A stretch of DNA of 64,000 nucleotides, taken from positions 868,001 to 932,000 of the forward strand of contig CBDDJT010000004.1 of assembly GCA_965229765.1 (NCBI GenBank), written 5' to 3'. Position 1 is the first letter of the stretch, and each line of letters begins with the position of its first letter. The DNA comes from ASV31 sp965229765. Its GTDB lineage: Bacteria > Pseudomonadota > Alphaproteobacteria > Rhodobacterales > Rhodobacteraceae. The translations under genes and the position numbers were made by a program. Below are positions 25,577 through 32,855 of this stretch, piece after piece. The notes beneath the pieces are model-generated. The model was not told where the DNA came from. It did not search any database and saw nothing but the letters and a program-made list of their open reading frames with translations.

Positions 25577-25654
25577 GACGCCGTATCTGGCATGAACACC
25601 GGGCTTTACAAGCCCCCTTGCCGAGCCCCCCGGCTTTGGCGTAGCGTTCCGCCA

Positions 25655-25816
25655 GCCGCCAAGGGAGAAACTGGCCTCGCGCCGGTGCCGAAGGAGCAAC
25701 CGCCCCGGTAAACTCTCAGGCAGAAGGACCTTCGCGGCACACGGACTCTGGAGAGACCCCGACACATGCGGGGCGCCGAAGGGATAACGATCTCAGGCGA
25801 AAGGACAGAGGGGGCA
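25655..25816 (+). promoter_or_regulatory. tandem glycine riboswitch
   Basis: Two successive glycine aptamers lie upstream of gcvT. Aptamer 1 (about 25660-25731) has GGGAGAAAC, TGCCGAAGGAGCAAC and ACTCTCAGGCAGAAGGAC. Aptamer 2 (about 25743-25814) has CTGGAGAGACC, GCCGAAGGGATAAC and TCTCAGGCGAAAGGAC. Both have the conserved core of the gcvT element. Binding glycine is expected to turn on the cleavage operon. A GGGCG-GCAA-CGCCC hairpin follows at 25822-25835 and may belong to the expression platform; no U-tract terminator is visible. Confidence 0.94.
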
Positions 25817-25886
25817 CCAATGGGCGGCAACGCCCGAAAGGTGCTGGAAGCGTTCAGGCAACCGGCGATGACGACAAGGGGGCGGC

Positions 25887-27017
25887 ATGGCCGAGGACGC
25901 GAAGACCTGTCTACATGATCTGCACATAGCGCTGGGCGCGCGCATGGTCGGCTTCGCCGGCTACGCGATGCCGGTGCAGTATTCCGCGGGCGTGATGAAG
26001 GAACACCTGCACACCCGCGAGGCCGCGGGGCTGTTCGACGTCAGCCACATGGGGCAGGTGATCCTGCGGCCGAAGTCGGGGAAGGTGGCGGATGCCGCGC
26101 TTGCGCTGGAGCGCCTGGTGCCGGTCGATATCCTCGGGCTGGCGGAAGGCCGTCAGCGCTATGCCATGTTCACCGACGACGCGGGCGGGATTCTCGACGA
26201 CCTGATGGTGGCCAACCGGGGCGATCGTTTGTTCCTCGTGGTCAACGCGGCCTGCAAGGCCGCCGACATCGCGCATCTTCGCGCTGCCTTGTCCGAGAGT
26301 TGCGAGGTCGAGGAGATCACCGACCGCGCCCTGATCGCGCTTCAGGGTCCGATGGCCGAAACCGCGCTGGCCCGCATCGTGCCCGGCGTGCGCGACATGC
26401 GGTTCATGGATGTGGCGACCCTTGCCCAAGGTGGCGAAGATTTCTGGGTCTCGCGGTCCGGTTACACAGGCGAAGATGGATTCGAGATTTCCGTGCCCGA
26501 GGCCGCGGCATTGGCCTTCGCGCAAAGCCTGCTGGACATGCCAGAGGTCGCGCCCATCGGGCTGGGCGCGCGGGATTCGCTGCGGCTGGAGGCGGGGCTT
26601 TGCCTCTACGGCTCGGACATCGACACCACGACTAGCCCGGTAGAGGCTGACCTGACCTGGGCGATCCAGAAAGCGCGGCGCATCGGTGGCGCGCGCGCGG
26701 GCGGGTTCCCCGGCGCAGACCGCATCCTGGCAGAGCTGGACGGCGCGCCGACGCGGCGCCGCGTCGGGCTTTTGCCGGACGGGCGCGCGCCTATGCGGGC
26801 GGGCACCCCGCTATTCGCCGCCGAGACCGGCGGCGCGCCCGTCGGCCACGTGACGTCCGGTGCGTTCGGGCCCTCTATCGAACGGCCGATGTCGATGGCG
26901 TATCTGCCGCTGGGTTTTGCCGCCGAAGGCGCGCAGATTTTCGGAGAGGTCCGGGGCAGGCGACTGCCGGCGCGTGTCGCGCCGCTGCCGTTCCGGCCCG
27001 CCACATACAAACGCTGA
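25887..27017 (+). CDS. gcvT: glycine cleavage system T protein (aminomethyltransferase)
   Basis: A 376-residue T protein that moves the methylene group of aminomethyl-H-protein to tetrahydrofolate and releases ammonia. It has the N-terminal AGYAMPVQYSAGVMKEHLHTR and GLFDVSHMGQ signatures, SGYTGEDGFEISVP near residue 195 and ARDSLRLEAGLCLYGSD. The ATG is preceded by AAGGGGG. It is the first gene of gcvT-gcvH-gcvP and sits under the glycine riboswitch. Confidence 0.96.
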   Translation: MAEDAKTCLHDLHIALGARMVGFAGYAMPVQYSAGVMKEHLHTREAAGLFDVSHMGQVILRPKSGKVADAALALERLVPVDILGLAEGRQRYAMFTDDAGGILDDLMVANRGDRLFLVVNAACKAADIAHLRAALSESCEVEEITDRALIALQGPMAETALARIVPGVRDMRFMDVATLAQGGEDFWVSRSGYTGEDGFEISVPEAAALAFAQSLLDMPEVAPIGLGARDSLRLEAGLCLYGSDIDTTTSPVEADLTWAIQKARRIGGARAGGFPGADRILAELDGAPTRRRVGLLPDGRAPMRAGTPLFAAETGGAPVGHVTSGAFGPSIERPMSMAYLPLGFAAEGAQIFGEVRGRRLPARVAPLPFRPATYKR

Positions 27018-27032
27018 CACGAGGAAAACGTC

Positions 27033-27392
27033 ATGAAATTCACCGAAGAACACGAATGGCTGCGCGTCGAGGATGACCTGGTGGTCGTGGGCATCACCGA
27101 TCACGCTGCGGAGCAGCTTGGCGACGTGGTGTTCGTGGAACTGCCAGAGGTCGAAACCCAGGTCGCCAAGGGTGACGAGGTCGTCGTGATCGAATCCGTC
27201 AAGGCCGCCGCCGATATCCTCGCCCCCGTCGACGGCGAGATCGTCGAGGTCAACGAAAGCCTGGTGGACAGCCCCGCAATGGTGAACGAGGACCCGCTTG
27301 GCGCAGGCTGGTTCTTCAAGCTCAAACTCGACGATCTTTCGGTGCTCGACGACCTCATGACCGAGGACGAGTACAAGGACTTCATCGGATAA
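27033..27392 (+). CDS. gcvH: glycine cleavage system H protein
   Basis: A 119-residue lipoyl carrier. The modified lysine lies in VVIESVKAAADI (about residue 59), with the N-terminal KFTEEHEWLRVEDD typical of the family. It shuttles the aminomethyl group between the P, T and L proteins. Spaced 15 bases from gcvT and 11 from gcvP. Confidence 0.97.
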   Translation: MKFTEEHEWLRVEDDLVVVGITDHAAEQLGDVVFVELPEVETQVAKGDEVVVIESVKAAADILAPVDGEIVEVNESLVDSPAMVNEDPLGAGWFFKLKLDDLSVLDDLMTEDEYKDFIG

Positions 27393-27403
27393 GGACCGCC
27401 CGA

Positions 27404-30250
27404 ATGGCTTACCGCCCGACCGTCTACGACACCTACGATTTCGCCAACCGCAGGCATATCGGCCCCTCTCCGGCCGAAATGGAAGAGATGTTGCAGGTGG
27501 TCGGCGCGGACAGCCTCGACGACCTGATCGACCGCACAGTGCCGCAATCCATCCGGCAGGAGGCGCCCCTGACATGGGCGCCGATGACCGAACATGCGGT
27601 TCTTCAGCGGCTGCGGGCCGTGGCCGGCAGGAACCGCGTGATGACCTCGCTGATCGGGCAGGGCTATTACGGCACAGTCACGCCGCCCGCCATCCAGCGC
27701 AACATCCTCGAGAATCCTGCTTGGTACACGGCCTACACGCCCTATCAGCCCGAGATCGCGCAGGGCCGGCTAGAGGCGCTGCTGAACTTCCAGACGATGG
27801 TGTCGGACCTGACCGGGCTCGAGATCGCCAATGCATCCCTGCTGGACGAGGCGACCGCCTGCGCCGAGGCGATGACCATGGCGCAGCGCGTGGCCAAGTC
27901 GAAGGCGACGGCGTTCTTCGTGGACGAGAACTGCCACCCCCAGAACATCGGCGTCATGCAGACACGCGCCGCACCCCTCGGGATCGAGGTGATCGTCGGC
28001 GCGCCCGAGACGCTGGACCCCGAGGCCGTCTTCGGCGCGATCTTCCAGTATCCGGGCACATATGGCCATGTGCGCGACTTCTCGGACGCCATCGCGGCGC
28101 TGCACGCGGCGAAGGCCGTCGCGATCACGGCGACCGATCTTCTGGCGCTGACCATGCTGAAGGAACCCGGCGCGATGGGCGCCGACATCGCGGTGGGCTC
28201 GGCCCAGCGGTTCGGCGTTCCCCTTGGCTACGGTGGGCCGCACGCGGCCTTCCTGTCCTGCCATGACGGGATGAAGCGGGCGATGCCGGGCCGGATCGTG
28301 GGGGTCTCTGTCGACAGCCACGGCCACCGCGCCTATCGCCTTGCGCTGCAAACCCGCGAACAGCACATCCGCCGGGAAAAGGCCACCTCGAACGTCTGCA
28401 CGGCGCAGGCCCTGCTGGCGGTCATGGCGTCCTTCTATGCGGTGTTTCACGGGCCGCAGGGCCTGCGCTCCATCGCCGAGATGGTGCATTTCAACACCGT
28501 CCGTCTGGCCGACCGCCTGAAAGAGGCCGGGTTCCGCGTATCGCCCGATGCCTTCTTCGACACGATCACGGTCGATGTGGGGGCGATGCAGGGCGTCATC
28601 CTGCGGTCCGCCCGGGCCGAGGGGATCAACCTGCGCCAGATCGGCAGCGACCGGATCGGCATTTCCATCGACGAGATGGTCGGCCCCGAGATCATCGAGA
28701 AGGTCTGGCGCGCCTTCGGGATCGAGGCCACCGCCGGCACCCGCCCGCGCGACATCGGTTTTCCCGAGGCGCTGATCCGGCAGTCCGACTACCTGACGCA
28801 TCCGATCTTCCACATGAACCGGGCCGAGGCCGAGATGATGCGCTACATGCGCCGCCTGTCCGACCGCGACCTGGCGCTGGACCGTGCGATGATCCCGCTG
28901 GGGTCCTGCACGATGAAGCTGAACGCCGCGGTCGAGATGATGCCCGTTACCTGGCCCGAGTTCTCATCGGTGCATCCCTTCGCCCCCGCCGACCAGGCCC
29001 AGGGCTATGCCGAGATGATCGACGACCTGTCCCACCGGCTGTGCGAGATCACCGGTTATGACGCCATGTCGATGCAGCCCAACTCGGGCGCGCAGGGCGA
29101 ATACGCGGGGCTTCTGACCATCGCGGCCTATCACGCGGCGCGCGGCGAGACCGACCGGCGGATCTGCCTGATCCCGATGTCGGCGCATGGCACCAACCCG
29201 GCCAGCGCCCAGATGGCGGGCATGGATGTGGTGGTGGTCAGATCGGCGGACAACGGCGACATCGACCTCGACGATTTTCGCGCGAAGGCTCAAGCGGCGG
29301 GGGACCGGCTGGCGGCCTGCATGATCACCTATCCCTCGACCCATGGCGTGTTCGAGGAAACCGTGCGCGAGGTCTGCCGCGTCACCCATGACCACGGCGG
29401 CCAGGTGTATCTGGACGGCGCGAACCTGAACGCGCTGGTCGGTCTGGCAAAGCCCGGCGAACTTGGCGCAGACGTCAGCCACCTGAACCTGCACAAGACC
29501 TTTTGCATTCCGCACGGCGGCGGCGGGCCCGGAATGGGGCCGATCGGGGTCAAGGCGCACCTTGCCCCGTTCCTTCCCGGCCATCCTGACATCGGCGGGC
29601 GCGAGGGCCCCGTTTCCGCGGCGCCCTTCGGCTCTGCCTCGATCCTGCCGATCAGCTGGGCCTATGTCCTGATGATGGGCGGCGCGGGACTGACGCAGGC
29701 CACCAAGGTCGCGATCCTGAACGCCAACTACATCGCCAAGCGGCTGGAAGGCGCGTTCGACATCCTGTTCACCGGGCGGCATGGGCGCGTGGCGCATGAA
29801 TGCATCCTCGACACGAGGCCCTTCGCCGAAAGCGCCCATGTGACCGTCGACGACATCGCCAAGCGGCTCATGGACAACGGCTTTCACGCCCCGACGATGA
29901 GCTGGCCTGTGGCCGGAACGCTGATGGTGGAGCCGACCGAATCGGAAACCAAGGCAGAGCTCGACCGCTTCTGCGATGCGATGCTGGCGATCCGCGACGA
30001 AATCCGCGCGATCGAGACAGGCGACATGGACCCCGAGAACAACCCGCTGAAGAACGCGCCGCACACGATGGAAGACCTGATCCGTGACTGGGACCGGCCC
30101 TATACCCGCGAGCAGGGCTGTTTTCCGCCAGGTGCCTTCCGGGTCGACAAGTACTGGCCGCCCGTCAACCGGGTGGACAATGTCTACGGCGACAGGAACC
30201 TCGTCTGCATCTGCCCGCCGCTGGAGGAGTATGCCGACGCCGCCGAATAG
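27404..30250 (+). CDS. gcvP: glycine dehydrogenase (decarboxylating), P protein
   Basis: A 948-residue single-chain P protein with both N- and C-terminal halves. It decarboxylates glycine on PLP and loads the aminomethyl group on lipoyl-GcvH. The first half begins RRHIGPSPAEMEEML; the PLP-binding lysine lies in DVSHLNLHKTFCIPHGGGGPG near residue 700. Length is normal for the fused type. It ends 9 bases before the convergent methyltransferase gene. The L protein is not in this window. Confidence 0.97.
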   Translation: MAYRPTVYDTYDFANRRHIGPSPAEMEEMLQVVGADSLDDLIDRTVPQSIRQEAPLTWAPMTEHAVLQRLRAVAGRNRVMTSLIGQGYYGTVTPPAIQRNILENPAWYTAYTPYQPEIAQGRLEALLNFQTMVSDLTGLEIANASLLDEATACAEAMTMAQRVAKSKATAFFVDENCHPQNIGVMQTRAAPLGIEVIVGAPETLDPEAVFGAIFQYPGTYGHVRDFSDAIAALHAAKAVAITATDLLALTMLKEPGAMGADIAVGSAQRFGVPLGYGGPHAAFLSCHDGMKRAMPGRIVGVSVDSHGHRAYRLALQTREQHIRREKATSNVCTAQALLAVMASFYAVFHGPQGLRSIAEMVHFNTVRLADRLKEAGFRVSPDAFFDTITVDVGAMQGVILRSARAEGINLRQIGSDRIGISIDEMVGPEIIEKVWRAFGIEATAGTRPRDIGFPEALIRQSDYLTHPIFHMNRAEAEMMRYMRRLSDRDLALDRAMIPLGSCTMKLNAAVEMMPVTWPEFSSVHPFAPADQAQGYAEMIDDLSHRLCEITGYDAMSMQPNSGAQGEYAGLLTIAAYHAARGETDRRICLIPMSAHGTNPASAQMAGMDVVVVRSADNGDIDLDDFRAKAQAAGDRLAACMITYPSTHGVFEETVREVCRVTHDHGGQVYLDGANLNALVGLAKPGELGADVSHLNLHKTFCIPHGGGGPGMGPIGVKAHLAPFLPGHPDIGGREGPVSAAPFGSASILPISWAYVLMMGGAGLTQATKVAILNANYIAKRLEGAFDILFTGRHGRVAHECILDTRPFAESAHVTVDDIAKRLMDNGFHAPTMSWPVAGTLMVEPTESETKAELDRFCDAMLAIRDEIRAIETGDMDPENNPLKNAPHTMEDLIRDWDRPYTREQGCFPPGAFRVDKYWPPVNRVDNVYGDRNLVCICPPLEEYADAAE

Positions 30251-30259
30251 GCTGCGCGG

Positions 30260-31336
30260 CTATTCCGGCTTGCGCGCCACGATCAGCGTCCAGGGGAACC
30301 GCCAAGCGGTGAACCCGGGCGCCAGCGTGCCCGGCATCTCCTCGAAGGGTACGATCTCGACGCTGTCAAAGCCCGCTTCGCGGTGGGCAGCGTCAAGGTC
30401 CATGCGGTTCAGCGGCGGCATGAAGGGCTCGTTGTTGCGCTGCGAGTGACCCTCGTGGATGAAAGTCCTGAACGGGTCGTCGCGGGCCAGGAAATCAAGG
30501 TGGATGGACAGCCCGCCGGGCGCCAGCAACCGGTGCGATTCCGCCAGAACGCGGGCGATATGACGTGGCGGCATCTCGTGCAACAGCATCGTGCTGGTCA
30601 CCAGGTCACAGGTTTCGTCGCCAAGCCCGGTCGCTGCGGCATCCGCCTGGCGAAATGTCACGTTCCTTGCCTGGTCTTCCGCGGCCCGGTTGGCGGCCAG
30701 TCGAAGGCAGGGTTCGGACAGTTCCACGCCCACGACATCGATCTCTGGGTGATCCATGTAAAAGGGCCTTGTCGATCCACCAAAGCCGCAGCCAAGATCG
30801 ACCATGCGGCGCACCGGGCGCGCGGCGCGGCCCAGTGCGGCGGCGGCCAGTCGATGATGCAGGCTTGCGGCCTTGTCGAGCATCGGCGCCGTGGACCGGG
30901 CCCCGCGCTCATAGACATAACCTGCGATCTCGTCTGACCAGACACCGCCGGGATGCTGGTGAATGTCGATCGAGGTATAGTACGTCGGCTGCTGGAAGTC
31001 CGGGTCAAGTTGCAGCAGGCGTTCGTCCACGGGGGCGGACAGGGCGGACTCCAGCTCGTCTCTGTAACGGGCAAAGTGCACGGCCAGCCCGTGCCGACCC
31101 GAATACTTCATGCGCTGCTGGTGCCGTTCAAACCAGCCAAAGAACTGGTAGGTGGTATCGTCGGTCATCATCGCGCCGACGTCCGCCGCCGTCCTTGGGG
31201 CGCTTCCCTCGGCGGCCTTGGCCTCGTAGCTGGCGCGAAGCTCTGGGAACATTTTGCGCGTCCAGAACAGCTTGCAATCCAGAACGAAAGCCTGGAACGC
31301 GTCGAACGGGCGATGGGGCGGCGGATCGATGGGCAT
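30260..31336 (-). CDS. SAM-dependent methyltransferase
   Basis: A 358-residue protein. The C-terminal class I methyltransferase domain has motif I VDLGCGFGGSTRPFY near residue 170, an acidic end of strand 2 in VVGVELSEPCLRLA, and the later DLVTSTMLLHEMP. The first 150 residues form a separate region with no motif I recognise. It follows a 113-residue hypothetical gene by 9 bases, so the two form an operon. Acceptor substrate unknown. Confidence 0.8.
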   Translation of the reverse strand: MPIDPPPHRPFDAFQAFVLDCKLFWTRKMFPELRASYEAKAAEGSAPRTAADVGAMMTDDTTYQFFGWFERHQQRMKYSGRHGLAVHFARYRDELESALSAPVDERLLQLDPDFQQPTYYTSIDIHQHPGGVWSDEIAGYVYERGARSTAPMLDKAASLHHRLAAAALGRAARPVRRMVDLGCGFGGSTRPFYMDHPEIDVVGVELSEPCLRLAANRAAEDQARNVTFRQADAAATGLGDETCDLVTSTMLLHEMPPRHIARVLAESHRLLAPGGLSIHLDFLARDDPFRTFIHEGHSQRNNEPFMPPLNRMDLDAAHREAGFDSVEIVPFEEMPGTLAPGFTAWRFPWTLIVARKPE

Positions 31337-31345
31337 CTGCGGACC

Positions 31346-31687
31346 TCAGGCGTCGCGATTGAACTTGTCGACGCCGTCTTCGGGGGCGCCTAGCGACACC
31401 TCCAGACCCAACGTCTGCTGCATCAGCTCTGCCACGAAGGCCTGTCTTTCGGCATCCAGCCGGGCCATCTGCTCTGGCGTGGGCTGAAAGGCGTCCAGCG
31501 CATCGGGTTCCATCAGCCCCTTTTCCTCGAGGAGGCACTCCAGCGTGGCTATCCTGTCGCGGGTCACGTGAAGCTCTGCCGCAAGCGTCATGACCATTGC
31601 CAGAACACGGTCGATTGCCGGATCGGCGAAAAACGTCTGCTCCGGCTTGTGTGGAAGACCGGTGGGATGTGGGCCATGTTTGCTCAA
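31346..31687 (-). CDS. hypothetical protein paired with methyltransferase
   Basis: A 113-residue predicted soluble protein. Residues 22-60 look helical with a possible coiled coil (MTLAAELHVTRDRIATLECL). I recognise no domain. It is just upstream of the methyltransferase gene, 9 bases apart, which suggests a joint role. The coding call rests on that spacing and the absence of a competing frame. Confidence 0.6.
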   Translation of the reverse strand: MSKHGPHPTGLPHKPEQTFFADPAIDRVLAMVMTLAAELHVTRDRIATLECLLEEKGLMEPDALDAFQPTPEQMARLDAERQAFVAELMQQTLGLEVSLGAPEDGVDKFNRDA

Positions 31688-31841
31688 GCGGGAATTCCCT
31701 TGGTGTTTCCGAAATCATAGGACGCTGCCCGATGCCGGGGCAAGCCGGTGATCGCTGGATGCACGCACGTTCACCTTTGCCACGAATGGGCGGGCCGGCA
31801 GAACGGGCAAACCATCGAAGTTTCTGCCCCCCGCGACTGGC

Positions 31842-31870
31842 TTGACATCGCGCATTGGATACGCCACTTC
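31842..31870 (+). promoter_or_regulatory. candidate tRNA-Ala promoter
   Basis: A perfect -35 box TTGACA (31842-31847) lies 33 bases before the tRNA. The 17-base spacer leads to CACTTC, a poor -10 box, so only the -35 half is convincing. Confidence 0.4.
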
Positions 31871-31880
31871 ACGCGCCGGA

Positions 31881-31956
<76 letters not shown>

Positions 31957-32419
31957 AACCACGCAGACAGACGGTTTTTCTGGCCAGGAAAACGATTTCG
32001 CACTGGTGGCCCGAACCCCATTGTTCGTCTTTGCCGGTATTGTGCCCGCTCCTCTGGTGCAGACCAGCGACCGAGCTATCAAGGTCTGGTGAAAGGCATC
32101 ATCATGGCGATGCGGAAAGCGTAGCAAGGCGATCCTGCCCCAAGGGTGGACCACGCGTGTCGGAACAATGCCCCGAGACCCGAGATCCGCCACGCCGCGT
32201 GCCCCGCCAAAGCGAGCGTCGAGCGATCTTTCGGCAGTCCTGCCGCCAGCCGCCCCCCCCAAATAGCCTCTGGGATCTGCGCCCCCAGACGTGGTTCCGA
32301 ATCTCAGGAACAGGCCACGCTGAAACGGTCGCATCGATCCGGAATTCGCCGACGGCCGAGACCTCTCGGGAAAATCCGATCGGGATCAGCCTTCGGCGAA
32401 CTGCGGCCGGTTCAGGGTC
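31957..32419. other. 463-bp gap after tRNA-Ala, no gene recognised
   Basis: Frames are open on both strands here, as is common at high GC, but none has a ribosome binding site with a family I recognise. The gap starts directly at the tRNA 3' end, a frequent integration point, and ends at an accessory catabolic island. No integrase, transposase or repeated tRNA end was found. Confidence 0.5.
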
Positions 32420-32833
32420 CTAGGCATAGGAAAACGCAATGTCCTGCGCACCCTTCCAGAGCACCAGATTTCCAAGCGCCATCAGGTTTTCCTGCCCCGA
32501 AGTCAGGGTGATGAAGTGGTTTCCGGCAAGCTGACCCATCTTTGACGAGAAATCCACCCCGCCGTAGGCCAGCAGGATTTCGGTTTCACTGATGCCGCCG
32601 GGGTAAAGGATGATCTGGCCAGGTGCCGGGTGGCTTGTATGGTTTTCGTAGCCGACGCCGAAGTCGTGGTCGCCAAGCGGAATCCACACCCCTTCGCCGG
32701 ACCAGCGAACGTGCACGATTTGTCCGCTGTAGGGCATTGCGGCTTCGAAGGCGGCGCATGTCTTGGGTGCCGCCTCTTTTTCCAGTCGTGCGTCGAAGGA
32801 ATATGGGCCTGCGGTGATCCTAAGGGCTGTCAT
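32420..32833 (-). CDS. DUF3830 family protein
   Basis: A 137-residue protein matching the DUF3830 pattern: CAAFEAAMPYSGQIVHVRWSG near residue 25 and HPAPGQIILYPGGISETEILLAYG. The fold is thought to be cyclophilin-like, with unknown reaction. It follows the large oxidoreductase gene by 22 bases on the same strand, and it is the last gene of the island. Its constant place beside amino-acid catabolic genes makes a metabolic or metabolite-binding role likely, but this is inference. Confidence 0.75.
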   Translation of the reverse strand: MTALRITAGPYSFDARLEKEAAPKTCAAFEAAMPYSGQIVHVRWSGEGVWIPLGDHDFGVGYENHTSHPAPGQIILYPGGISETEILLAYGGVDFSSKMGQLAGNHFITLTSGQENLMALGNLVLWKGAQDIAFSYA

Positions 32834-32855
32834 ATCTGATTTCTCCCGGTGTGGT

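Noticed and set aside
31957..32419. Arg/Pro-rich frames on both strands as transposase or phage genes
   Set aside because: No DDE, HTH or other family pattern could be read in any frame, and no inverted terminal repeats were seen.
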